A stretch of DNA of 9,191 nt from an uncultured Eubacteriales bacterium (GCA_900551355.1 URVR01000062.1:1-9191); one strand, 5' to 3'; positions 1 through 6,932 are shown, counted from the first letter of the stretch. The notes: generated by a model not told the origin, from the sequence alone. Program-made: numbers and translations.

Positions 1-47
1 GAGATTCCTCTACGTCTCGTGGGCTCGGAGATGTGTATAAGAGACAG
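1..47 (+). other. Illumina Nextera adapter left at assembly end
   Basis: Bases 14-47 match the Nextera read-2 transposase adapter, ending with the 19-base Tn5 mosaic end AGATGTGTATAAGAGACAG at 29-47. Bases 1-5 (GAGAT) match the end of the P7 oligo, and bases 6-13 (TCCTCTAC) match, from memory, the i7 index called N712. The order P7 end, index, adapter, mosaic end is exactly that of a library molecule. Genomic sequence therefore starts at base 48, and any reading frame beginning inside this stretch (a GTG at 33 opens one) is artificial. Confidence 0.97.
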
Positions 48-1319
48 GCCAAGAAGCTGGTGACCACCCTGAAGCAGGAGGTGGGGCTGCCCATCCACCT
101 GCACACCCACGATACCACCGGCAATCAGGTGGCGGCGCTGCTGCTGGCTGCCGAGGCCGGCGTGGACGTGGTGGACGTGGCCTGCGCGCCGATGGCGGGG
201 CTCACCAGCCAGCCTTCTCTGGACGCGGTGGTGGCCGCCCTCCACGGCACGGAGCGGGACACCGGCCTTGACCTGCGCCGCGTGCAGGAGCTGAGCAACT
301 ACTGGTCCGACGTGCGCCTGCGCTACGAGAACTTCGACCACGGCCTGAAGTCCTCCACCACCGACATCTACCGCTACGAGATCCCCGGCGGTCAGTACAC
401 CAACCTCCGCCCGCAGGTGGAGTCTCTGGGCCTCGGCGACCGGTTCGAGGAGGTCAAGGAGATGTACAAGACCGTCAACGACATGCTGGGCGACCCCGTG
501 AAGGTCACCCCGTCGTCCAAGGTGGTGGGCGATCTGGCCATCTTCATGGTGCAGAACGACCTGACGCCGGAGAACATCGTCCAGCGCGGCGAGGCGCTGG
601 CCTTCCCGGATTCCGTGGTGTCCTACTTCAAGGGCATGATGGGTCAGCCCGCCTGGGGCTTCCCCGCGGACCTGCAGAAAGTCGTCCTCAAGGGCGAGCA
701 GCCCATCACCTGCCGCCCCGGCGCCCTGCTGCCCCCCGTGGACTTCGACCAGCTGCGCCATGAGGTGGAGCAGTTCCGCGATGACCCGGAGAAGAAGGAT
801 CTCGTCTCCTACGCCATGTACCCCAAGGTCTACGAGGATTTCTGCCGCCACCGCAAGGAGTACGGCTACATCACCCGCATGGGCAGCCATGTGTTCTTCA
901 ACGGCATGGCTCTGGGCGAGACGAACAAGATCAACATCGAGGACGGCAAGACCCTGGTCATCAAGTACCTGGGCCTGGGCGACCGCAACAGCGACGGCAC
1001 CATCAACGTCCAGTTCGAGCTGAACGGCATGCGCCGCGAGGTCACCGTCCGCGATCCCCACGCCTCGGAGCAGACCCGTCAGGCCACGCTGGCCGATGAG
1101 TCCGACCCCCTGCAGGTGGGCACCTCCATCCCCGGCATGGTGTCCAAGCTCTGCGTCAAGCAGGGCGATAAGGTGGAAAAGGATCAGGTGCTGGCCGTCA
1201 TCGAGGCCATGAAGATGGAGACCGCCATCACCGCCCGTACCGCCGGCACGGTGAAGACCGTCCGGGTCAAGGAGGGCCAGCCCGTCAAGGCCAAGGAGCT
1301 GCTGATGGTGCTGGAGTAA
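48..1319 (+). CDS. pyc: Pyruvate carboxylase, C-terminal part (5' truncated)
   Basis: Biotin enzyme that carboxylates pyruvate to oxaloacetate using ATP and bicarbonate (anaplerosis, cytoplasm). About 423 native codons remain, from the carboxyltransferase barrel to the stop; the ATP-grasp biotin carboxylase part and the barrel start are missing because the assembly ends here. Visible: metal-ligand motif HLHTHDTTGN (His codons at 102-104 and 108-110), EIPGGQYTNL, KVTPSSKVVGD, the PYC_OADA segment around FPDSVVSYFKG and IGQP-like MGQPAWGFP, and a C-terminal biotinyl domain with EAMKMET, whose biotinylated Lys codon is 1212-1214. Recalled Bacillus and Staphylococcus pyruvate carboxylases match along the whole length, including the segment between the barrel and the biotin domain, which favours this over a stand-alone oxaloacetate decarboxylase alpha subunit. 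A two-subunit carboxylase (PycB type) cannot be fully excluded without the 5' end. A terminator follows directly, so it is not co-transcribed with the next unit. Confidence 0.93.
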   Translation, partial: AKKLVTTLKQEVGLPIHLHTHDTTGNQVAALLLAAEAGVDVVDVACAPMAGLTSQPSLDAVVAALHGTERDTGLDLRRVQELSNYWSDVRLRYENFDHGLKSSTTDIYRYEIPGGQYTNLRPQVESLGLGDRFEEVKEMYKTVNDMLGDPVKVTPSSKVVGDLAIFMVQNDLTPENIVQRGEALAFPDSVVSYFKGMMGQPAWGFPADLQKVVLKGEQPITCRPGALLPPVDFDQLRHEVEQFRDDPEKKDLVSYAMYPKVYEDFCRHRKEYGYITRMGSHVFFNGMALGETNKINIEDGKTLVIKYLGLGDRNSDGTINVQFELNGMRREVTVRDPHASEQTRQATLADESDPLQVGTSIPGMVSKLCVKQGDKVEKDQVLAVIEAMKMETAITARTAGTVKTVRVKEGQPVKAKELLMVLE

Positions 1320-1331
1320 GTACATACGCGG

Positions 1332-1373
1332 CATCCCGCAGCGGGCACGCCCGCTGCGGGATGTGCTGTTTTT
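1332..1373 (+). terminator. Rho-independent terminator of pyc
   Basis: A perfect 14-bp stem (1332-1345 with 1350-1363, CATCCCGCAGCGGG arm) closes a CACG loop. A five-T run follows at 1369-1373 after a short GC-containing spacer. It begins 12 bases after the pyc stop codon and separates pyc from the downstream promoter. Confidence 0.9.
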
Positions 1374-1424
1374 CCCGTCCTTCCGCCCGCACTGTACAAA
1401 ATTCAGACAAACGCCCAAAAGTGT

Positions 1425-1455
1425 TTGGTTCTTTTCCCGCAGCTTCCTGTATAAT
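1425..1455 (+). promoter_or_regulatory. Promoter of the YhgE-family operon
   Basis: A consensus sigma-A -10 box TATAAT lies at 1450-1455. The best upstream box is TTGGTT at 1425-1430, a weak -35 match (TTG only) with a 19-base spacer. Predicted transcription start is near 1462, giving a leader of about 80 bases before the ATG at 1542. A short dyad CCAAA-N4-TTTGG (1415-1428) overlaps the -35 area. The -10 call is strong, the -35 is tentative. Confidence 0.72.
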
Positions 1456-1504
1456 GGAAAATGCCTGAGTTTGCGGGCTGTTTCGTACATAAAATATGCA
1501 GCAC

Positions 1505-1528
1505 GCGGCGCGGCGCTTCCCGCGCCGC
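1505..1528 (+). promoter_or_regulatory. GC-rich leader hairpin before the first YhgE gene
   Basis: A perfect 9-bp stem of only G and C (1505-1513 with 1520-1528) with the loop CGCTTC ends five bases before the ribosome site GGAGG at 1533-1537. It lies in the predicted leader. It could limit ribosome access or stabilise the mRNA; in DNA this GC-rich it could also be chance. No known riboswitch or leader family was recognised. Confidence 0.45.
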
Positions 1529-1532
1529 CGAT

Positions 1533-1544
1533 GGAGGACATATG
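1533..1544 (+). promoter_or_regulatory. Ribosome site fixing the start at 1542
   Basis: GGAGG at 1533-1537 is four bases from the ATG at 1542-1544. An in-frame ATG at 1461 lies at the predicted transcription start and has no ribosome site. The start at 1542 gives MRNIWTVF, which aligns with MKNIWNIF of the paralogue encoded from 4323. Confidence 0.85.
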
Positions 1545-3608
1545 CGCAATATCTGGACGGTATTCAAAACGGATCTCCGCACGCTGAGCAAGTGCTTCTT
1601 TGCCTGCGTGGTGGTAGTGGCCATCGCGCTGCTGCCCAGCCTGTACGCCTGGCTGAACATCTACTCCAACTGGGACCCCTACGGCAACACCGGCGGCATC
1701 TCCATCGCCGTGGCGTCGCTGGACCGGGGCTACACCGACAACGGCGAGTACGTCAACAAGGGCCGGGACGTGCTGGAGGACTTAAAGACCGCCACGTCCA
1801 TCAACTGGGTCATCGTGGACACGGAGCAGGAGGCCACCGACGGCGTCTATGCCGGCGATTACTACGCCGCCGTGGTCATCGACGAGGACTTCTCCCGCAA
1901 GCTGTACCGCATGTTCACCGACTGGACGGGCCAGCCCGCCATCACCTACTACGAAAACGCCAAAAAGAACGCCGTGGCCACCAAGATCACCGACACGGCG
2001 GTGGAGACGCTGAAGCGCTCCATCAGCGAGAACTATCTGGAGGTGGTCATCAGCGGCATCATGGAGCAGAGCAACCTGCTGGCCGCCGACCTGACGGAGA
2101 CGGATCCCGAGACCGCCGTCAAGGGCCTGCTGTATCAGGCGCAGGACGTGCTCACCGGCTGCCGCCGGATGATGGACGCCTTCCGCGCCGCCGGCGATGC
2201 CGGTGTGTCGGCGTCCGACGCGCAGGCACTGTCCGACGCCATCGCCAATATCAACAAAAACCTGCCCGACGGCTCCGCCATCGCGGATAACGCCGCCCAG
2301 CTCCAGCACGCGCTGTACACGGCGCTGGCCAATGTGGAGCGCGCCCTGGACCGCTTCGAGGCGGCGCTGGGCACGGCGGAGCTGCCCTCGGCCCAGCAGC
2401 AGCTGCGTGACGCGGCTGCCGTCATGGGCCGGCTCAGCACCCAGCTGACCGACCTTGCCGGCCGGCTGGAGGCCGCCAACACCACCGGCGACCCCGCCGT
2501 CGCCGCGCAGGTGACGCAGCTGCGGGAGCTGGCCGGTCACTGCGCCCGGCTCCAGACGGCGCTGAACGAGCTGGCTGACAGCAGCGACGTCGGCGGCCTG
2601 CTGGCCGACTGCGACGCGCTGGTGGACGCCATTCAGGACATGGCCGCCCGGATACCCGTCACGGGCCGTGACCTGCGCCGTCAGCTGGACACCGTGGTGT
2701 CGGAGGTCTCCGACGCCATGGACGGCGTCAAGTCCCTGTCGGCGGACGCCAGGGCGCTGCGCGCCGCGCTGTCCGATACCACGGCGGCGCTGGGCGTCAC
2801 CATGGATCTGCTGCGCCCGGCGGCGGAGCGGATGGTGAACTCCCTGTCCGACACCATCAACGAGCTGGAGGGCATGACCACCGGCGAGTACATGGACATT
2901 CTCCTCAACATTCTGGGCGGCGACCCCATTGCCTACAGCCAGTATTTCCCCGAGATGGTGCAGACCACCGTCAACAAGGTCTATCCCATCGAGAACTACG
3001 GCTCCGCCATGGCGCCGTTCTACACCACGCTGGCCATCTGGGTGGGCAGCGTCATCCTCTCGTCACTGGTGAAGATCCACGCCCGCACCGACGGCCTCAT
3101 CGACCCCCGCCCGGCGGAGCTGTACTTCGGCCGCTACCTGTTCTTCTTCCTGCTCAGCCAGATCCAGGCGGCGGTCATCGTCACCGGCGACCTGTACCTG
3201 CTGAAGATCCAGTGCCTGCATCCGGGACTGCTGTACCTGACGGCGTCCCTGACGGCCTTCACCTTCAGCCTGCTGATCTACTCGCTGGCCCTGTCCTTCG
3301 GCGACGTGGGCAAGGCCGTGGTGGTGGTCGTCATGGTCATGCAGATCGCCGGCTCCTCCGGCACGTTCCCCATCGAGCTGCTGCCGGAGATCTACCAGAA
3401 GATCTACCGCTTCTTCCCGTTCCCTTATGCCATCGACGCCATGCGCGAGTGCATCTGCGGCCTGTACGGCGACTACTACATCAGGCAGATCGCCTTCCTG
3501 CTGCTGTTCGCCGCGGCGGCGCTGCTCATCGGCTTGCTGGTCCGCCGCCCCTTCATGGGTCTGAACCACTTCATGGAGGAAAAGCTGGAGGAAACGGAAC
3601 TGCTGTAA
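1542..3608 (+). CDS. YhgE/Pip-family membrane protein (first paralogue)
   Basis: 688-residue protein of the YhgE/Pip (phage infection protein) family, which also includes EsaA/YueB-type proteins; the biochemical role of most members is unknown. Order: short cytoplasmic N-terminus; membrane helix at about 17-38; family motif LYAWLNI then SNWDPYG (42-48); conserved domain with GDYYAA (105-110) and YYENAKKNAVATKIT (136-150); a long helical, probably coiled-coil, extracytoplasmic region (about 150-480) rich in Ala, Asp and Leu; then a C-terminal permease-like module with helices near 490-511, 530-553, 562-585, 590-604 and 648-666. The module carries YFGRY, QIAGSSGTFPIELLP and a C-terminal RRPF, and resembles ABC-2-type permeases. 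Length is normal for the family. First gene of a three-gene unit, 16 bases before the next gene. The substrate cannot be read from sequence. An ABC permease is the main alternative label, but no ATPase gene is adjacent. Confidence 0.9.
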   Translation: MRNIWTVFKTDLRTLSKCFFACVVVVAIALLPSLYAWLNIYSNWDPYGNTGGISIAVASLDRGYTDNGEYVNKGRDVLEDLKTATSINWVIVDTEQEATDGVYAGDYYAAVVIDEDFSRKLYRMFTDWTGQPAITYYENAKKNAVATKITDTAVETLKRSISENYLEVVISGIMEQSNLLAADLTETDPETAVKGLLYQAQDVLTGCRRMMDAFRAAGDAGVSASDAQALSDAIANINKNLPDGSAIADNAAQLQHALYTALANVERALDRFEAALGTAELPSAQQQLRDAAAVMGRLSTQLTDLAGRLEAANTTGDPAVAAQVTQLRELAGHCARLQTALNELADSSDVGGLLADCDALVDAIQDMAARIPVTGRDLRRQLDTVVSEVSDAMDGVKSLSADARALRAALSDTTAALGVTMDLLRPAAERMVNSLSDTINELEGMTTGEYMDILLNILGGDPIAYSQYFPEMVQTTVNKVYPIENYGSAMAPFYTTLAIWVGSVILSSLVKIHARTDGLIDPRPAELYFGRYLFFFLLSQIQAAVIVTGDLYLLKIQCLHPGLLYLTASLTAFTFSLLIYSLALSFGDVGKAVVVVVMVMQIAGSSGTFPIELLPEIYQKIYRFFPFPYAIDAMRECICGLYGDYYIRQIAFLLLFAAAALLIGLLVRRPFMGLNHFMEEKLEETELL

Positions 3609-3616
3609 AGGAGGTG
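3607..3616 (+). promoter_or_regulatory. Near-perfect Shine-Dalgarno of the small membrane protein gene
   Basis: AAAGGAGGTG closely complements the 16S 3' end and overlaps the stop codon of the upstream gene (TAA 3606-3608). It lies eight bases before the ATG at 3625, so it supports that start and suggests strong translation relative to the neighbours. Confidence 0.85.
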
Positions 3617-3624
3617 CACGACCC

Positions 3625-4326
3625 ATGTTGACCGAACGCGACTATCAGGAATTATACGACCGTCTGCTGGAGGAGGTGGGTGCGCTGCACCGCGCCAACC
3701 AGCGCCGCATCCGCAGCGGCATGTGGGCACTGCTGGCCGTCACCGTGGGACTGATGATCCTCATGTTCCTGGCCGGCGGCAACAAGGTGTTCACGCTGGT
3801 GCTGTGGATCCTGTCCATGTTCGCCGTGGCGGCGTATCTCATCGCCGTGGAGTACATGGATTACGAGCTGCAGAAGAAGCTGCGCAGCATCGCCCAGCTG
3901 GAGGAGAGCGCCTTCGACGGCCTCATGAACGTCCCGGAGCTGCCCGCCGCGCCGGAGCTGCCCCGGCTGCTGCGCCGCCGCGCCGCCGCACAGTCCCTGC
4001 CGGAGGACGCCGCGTCCCCGGAGGAGCCCGCTCCCGAGGCGGCGCCCGTTCCTCCGGAGACACCCGCTGTCCCGGAGACGCCCGCTGCCCCGCAGGAGCC
4101 GGCTGCTCCTGCGGAGGAGCCTGCCCCTGCGGAGGAGCCTGCCGCCCAGCAGCCCGCCCCGGAGGAGTCTGCTGCGCCCCGCGGCGTTTCGCTGCCCCAG
4201 GGCTGGGAGCGTGTGCTGGAGGATCCCGCCCGGCTGGCGGACGATCTGACGCTGCTGACCCGCGCGCTGCAGAACCTGTCCGAGGATCTGCGCCGCGCCG
4301 GCGATAAAAAGGAGGGGGAGCGGTGA
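3625..4326 (+). CDS. Small two-helix membrane protein with Pro/Ala/Glu tail, unknown function
   Basis: 233 residues; no named family recognised. Residues 1-31 are charged, helical and end in RANQRRIRSG; two membrane helices follow (about 33-51 and 55-76) with a four-residue turn, GGNK. Positive charge on both outer flanks (RRIR before; ELQKKLR after) predicts that both ends are cytoplasmic. Residues 77-100 look like a charged helix. There is a basic patch LPRLLRRR (112-119), then about 60 residues (127-186) almost entirely Pro, Ala and Glu, probably disordered. A C-terminal segment, about 187-223, may form an amphipathic helix (PARLADDLTLLTRALQNL). The gene sits between two YhgE paralogues, 16 bases after the first and overlapping the second by four bases (GTGA), so it is probably a partner of theirs. 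Its compositional tail could confuse similarity searches. It is a real gene: strong ribosome site, coherent hydrophobic segments and operon position. Confidence 0.85.
   Translation: MLTERDYQELYDRLLEEVGALHRANQRRIRSGMWALLAVTVGLMILMFLAGGNKVFTLVLWILSMFAVAAYLIAVEYMDYELQKKLRSIAQLEESAFDGLMNVPELPAAPELPRLLRRRAAAQSLPEDAASPEEPAPEAAPVPPETPAVPETPAAPQEPAAPAEEPAPAEEPAAQQPAPEESAAPRGVSLPQGWERVLEDPARLADDLTLLTRALQNLSEDLRRAGDKKEGER
4108..4143 (+). repeat. Perfect 18-bp tandem repeat inside the Pro/Ala/Glu tail
   Basis: CCTGCGGAGGAGCCTGCC occurs at 4108-4125 and again at 4126-4143 without a mismatch. Being 18 bases long it keeps frame and encodes PAEEPA twice. Looser copies of the same logic (PETPAVPETPA) lie just upstream, around 4060-4090. 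This fits tail growth by replication slippage. Confidence 0.9.
4309..4326 (+). promoter_or_regulatory. Ribosome site and GTGA stop-start overlap
   Basis: AAGGAGG at 4309-4315 is seven bases from a GTG start at 4323-4325. That start overlaps the TGA (4324-4326) of the upstream gene. The GTG start gives MKNIWNIF, matching the N-terminus of the first YhgE paralogue. The overlap predicts translational coupling of the two genes. Confidence 0.85.
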
Positions 4327-6413
4327 AGAACATCTGGAATATTTTCCGCGCCGACTGGAAGCGCCTGACCGCCAGCGTGGTGGCCGTTGTGGTCATGCTG
4401 GGGCTGTGCCTGGTGCCCTGCCTGTATGCGTGGTTCAACATCCTGTCCAACTGGGACCCCTATGGCACCGCCTCCACCAGCCGCATCAAGGTGGCCGTGG
4501 CCAGCGAGGACGACGGCTGCGAGGTGCTGGGCCTCCACCTGAACATCGGCTCGCTGGTGCTGCAGGGACTGGAGAGCAACGACCAGATGGGCTGGGTCTT
4601 TGTGGACGACGCCCAGGCGGCGCTGGACGGCGTCAACGCCGGCGACTACTACGCTGCGCTCATCGTCCCGCCGGAGTTCACCGGCGACTTCGTCAGCATT
4701 CTGGAGGGCGACCTGCGCCACCCGGAGATCCAGTATTACGAAAACGAGAAAAAGAACGCCATCGCCCCCAAGATCACCGGCAAGGCCAAGACCGCCGTGC
4801 AGGAGCAGATCAACACCACCATTCTGGAAAAGGTGGCGGACGCCCTGACCACCGCCGGCTCCGTGTTCAAGGCCATGGGGCTTGACGGGCAGGACATTGC
4901 CGACGGCCTGCTGGAAAAGCTGTCCAGCGCCCAGCGGGACATGGACCAGATGGCCCAGGTGTTCCGCTCTCTGCAGGATGTGATGGACGGAGCTGACAGC
5001 CTGCTGGCGGCCTCTGCCATCACCATCACCGACGCCCAGGGCACCATGGATGACGCCTCTGCTGCCGCCGGCAGCACCGTCCGCCTTATCGACAGCGGCC
5101 TTGACGCGGCGGACACCGCCTCCGCCGACCTGCTGCGGGTGCTGGATGCCGCCGACAAGACCCTCTCCGATCTGGAGGAGCTGCTGCGCGGCGTGGATAT
5201 GACCCCGGCGGACGATGCCGCCCATGACCGGGTCAACGCCCGCATCGACAGCATGATCGAGGAGCTGGAGACGGCCAAGTCCATGACCGACGACGAGGCC
5301 GTCATCGCCCAGCTGGACGCCGCCATCGCCGGGCTGGAGGCGCTGCGCACCGCCGTGGATCAGACGGGCCTGTCCCAGATACAGGAGCCGCTGCTGGACA
5401 TGGTCGCCCAGGTGCGGCAGAGTCTGCGCACCGCCGCCGTCAACACCAACCAGCAGGTCAACGCATACCTCCACGACGCCGGCGAGCGGGCCCAGTCCAC
5501 CCTCCGCTCCGTGCAGGACCTGCTGGACGCCGCCTCCGGCTCGCTGGGCGGCGTGTCCGAGACCCTTCGCGCCTATTCCAACGCCGTGGCTGCCGCCCAG
5601 CCCACGCTGGCCTCCGGCATCACCCTGGCCCAGAGCGTCTCCGGTTATCTGGCCGACATGGAGGAGGACGTCCGCCGCGTCACGGACAGCGCCGCCTTCC
5701 AGCGCTTCGTGGAGCTGATGGAGAGCGACTCCGACAGCATGGCGGAGTATCTGGCCTCCCCGGTGCAGATGAATACCCAGATCATCTACGAGATCAAGGA
5801 CTACGGCGCCGCCATGTCCCCGTACTATGTGATGCTGGCCCTGTTTGTGGGCAGCCTGCTGACGGCGGTGATGGTGAAGGTGCCCGTGACCCAGCCGGAG
5901 TTCCGGACCTGCCGGGGCATCGAGCGGTACTTCGGCCGCTTCTTCACCTTCTTCTTCATGGCCATCGCCCAGGCGCTGGTCACGGCCTTCGGCTGCCTCT
6001 GGTTTGTGGGCATGGAGACGGCGGAGCCGGCCCTGTTCGTGCTGGCCTGCTGTCTATGCTCCCTGAACTTCGCCGCCATGAACTATGCGCTGGTCTACTC
6101 GCTGGACAATGTGGGTCTTGCCGCCTCCGTCATCATCATGGTGCTGCAGGTGGCCGGCTCCGGCGGCTCCTACCCCATCGACGTGCTGCCCAAGCTGTTC
6201 CAGCACCTGTATCCCTTCATGCCCTTCCACTACGGCATGGACATGATCCGCGAGACCATCGGCGGCCTGTATGGCCACACCTATCTTCGCTGCGCCCTGA
6301 TCCTGCTGGGTATGTGCGTGCTGTTCACCGTGTTCGGCCTGCTGGTCTACTATCCCGCCCGCAAGCTGAACGCGGCCATCGCCGCCAGTAAAGAGAAGTC
6401 TGGCATTATGTAA
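4323..6413 (+). CDS. YhgE/Pip-family membrane protein (second paralogue)
   Basis: 696 residues, GTG start, same architecture as the protein encoded at 1542-3608. Membrane helix at about 16-38; LYAWFNI then SNWDPYG (42-48); GDYYAA (107-112); YYENEKKNAIAPKIT (138-152); long helical extracytoplasmic region (about 153-490) rich in Asp and Ala; C-terminal permease-like module with helices near 498-520, 540-562, 570-592, 596-612 and 656-676. The module carries YFGRF, QVAGSGGSYPIDVLP and GGLYGHTY. The ends clearly align with the first paralogue, whereas the middle shows no obvious alignment by eye, so this is an old duplication, not a recent copy. It is the last gene of the unit, before a bidirectional terminator. 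Membrane location is firm; substrate and partner are inferred only from context. Confidence 0.9.
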   Translation: MKNIWNIFRADWKRLTASVVAVVVMLGLCLVPCLYAWFNILSNWDPYGTASTSRIKVAVASEDDGCEVLGLHLNIGSLVLQGLESNDQMGWVFVDDAQAALDGVNAGDYYAALIVPPEFTGDFVSILEGDLRHPEIQYYENEKKNAIAPKITGKAKTAVQEQINTTILEKVADALTTAGSVFKAMGLDGQDIADGLLEKLSSAQRDMDQMAQVFRSLQDVMDGADSLLAASAITITDAQGTMDDASAAAGSTVRLIDSGLDAADTASADLLRVLDAADKTLSDLEELLRGVDMTPADDAAHDRVNARIDSMIEELETAKSMTDDEAVIAQLDAAIAGLEALRTAVDQTGLSQIQEPLLDMVAQVRQSLRTAAVNTNQQVNAYLHDAGERAQSTLRSVQDLLDAASGSLGGVSETLRAYSNAVAAAQPTLASGITLAQSVSGYLADMEEDVRRVTDSAAFQRFVELMESDSDSMAEYLASPVQMNTQIIYEIKDYGAAMSPYYVMLALFVGSLLTAVMVKVPVTQPEFRTCRGIERYFGRFFTFFFMAIAQALVTAFGCLWFVGMETAEPALFVLACCLCSLNFAAMNYALVYSLDNVGLAASVIIMVLQVAGSGGSYPIDVLPKLFQHLYPFMPFHYGMDMIRETIGGLYGHTYLRCALILLGMCVLFTVFGLLVYYPARKLNAAIAASKEKSGIM

Positions 6414-6431
6414 ACTCGCCGTGCAAACAAA

Positions 6432-6461
6432 AAACCGCCGTCCCGGAGGGGACGGCGGTTT
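6432..6461. terminator. Bidirectional terminator between converging genes
   Basis: A 13-bp perfect stem (6432-6444 with 6449-6461, core ACCGCCGTCCC) has a GGAG loop. Read on the minus strand it is followed by a run of six T, then GTTTG, so it is a classical terminator for the regulator gene ending at 6487. Read on the plus strand it has only TTT at the stem base, so it is weaker for the YhgE unit ending at 6413. Confidence 0.87.
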
Positions 6462-6486
6462 GTGCCTGCTTCAAAAGGACCGCTAT

Positions 6487-6807
6487 TTACTTCTCGCCGC
6501 TGCACCGGTCATACTCCACCTGCATGACGGAGGAGATGGTGTGCCGGCCGTAGTCGTCCAGCTTGGCGTACTGCGTCAGCAGCCGCTCGGTGTCGTCTGT
6601 CAGATACAGGGCCGCGTCGTCGGACATGGCCTTGATGCCCAGAATTTTGCAGATACGCATCACCGTGTCAAAGGAGGAACCGCCCACGCCGTTGTGCAGT
6701 GCGCTGTTGATGGTGGACAGGGGGATGTCCACGGCGAAAGCGAACTGCCGCACGCTCCGGTACTGCCGCGAGATCTCATCGCGGACCAATTTTGTCAGAT
6801 TGTCCAT
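6487..6807 (-). CDS. Small XRE-type helix-turn-helix regulator
   Basis: 106 residues. An N-terminal lambda-repressor-like DNA-binding domain spans about 5-60, with the helix-turn-helix around SVRQFAFAVDIPLSTINSAL (18-37) and a hydrophobic closing helix FDTVMRICKILGI (46-58). A tail LLTQYAKLDDYGRHTISSVMQVEYDRC (76-102) follows the LD-x-x-GR...EY-x-RC pattern common in small clostridial and phage-type XRE regulators. No ligand or protease domain is present. Ribosome site GTGAGG (plus-strand 6815-6820) lies seven bases before the ATG at 6805-6807. Monocistronic, with its own promoter and terminator; convergent with the YhgE unit and divergent from yihY-trkA. Targets are unknown; self-regulation and control of yihY are possibilities from position only. 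Confidence 0.88.
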   Translation of the reverse strand: MDNLTKLVRDEISRQYRSVRQFAFAVDIPLSTINSALHNGVGGSSFDTVMRICKILGIKAMSDDAALYLTDDTERLLTQYAKLDDYGRHTISSVMQVEYDRCSGEK

Positions 6808-6852
6808 ATCAGAACCTCACTTCTGTAAAGAATTTCCAGTTAAGGCGGTCTC

Positions 6853-6920
6853 AGTATAGCACGGATTTTCGCGCACGCCAATAGGGAAAATAAAAAATTT
6901 ATAAAAAAGTCACAAAAACA
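6853..6920 (-). promoter_or_regulatory. Promoter of the regulator gene with AT-rich UP-like element
   Basis: On the minus strand the -10 box is TATACT (plus 6853-6858) and the -35 box is TTGGCG (plus 6876-6881), with an ideal 17-base spacer. Directly upstream, plus 6882-6920 is almost pure A and T with several A-tracts, unlike the GC-rich surroundings. It resembles an RNA polymerase alpha-subunit UP element or a bent-DNA site. Expected leader is about 40 bases. Confidence 0.72.
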
Positions 6921-6932
6921 GCGGGAAAGTGT

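Noticed and set aside
33..47. Possible GTG start of the first gene at 33
   Set aside because: It lies inside the Nextera adapter; the gene simply enters from beyond the contig end.
48..1319. Oxaloacetate decarboxylase alpha subunit as an alternative call
   Set aside because: Sequence between barrel and biotin domain and the overall match follow pyruvate carboxylase, and no decarboxylase beta or gamma subunit gene follows.
1461..1541. N-terminal extension of the first YhgE protein from the ATG at 1461
   Set aside because: The ATG sits at the predicted transcription start with no ribosome site, and the 27 extra residues have no counterpart in the paralogue.
1374..1541. Riboswitch or T-box in the YhgE operon leader
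   Set aside because: The leader is short and has one simple hairpin with no recognisable conserved core or antiterminator pairing.
1782..3626. Long minus-strand frames (1782-2540, 3063-3626)
   Set aside because: Shadows of the first YhgE gene; low-complexity translations without membrane or domain pattern.
3861..5474. 537-codon open frame on the minus strand
   Set aside because: It spans parts of two convincing plus-strand genes, shows low-complexity Gly/Val/Gln/Ser composition, and has no family features; a shadow of GC-rich codon use.
1542..6413. Type VII secretion locus (EsaA-like reading of the YhgE proteins)
   Set aside because: No WXG100 protein, FtsK/SpoIIIE-type ATPase or other secretion gene in the window; family resemblance alone is not enough.
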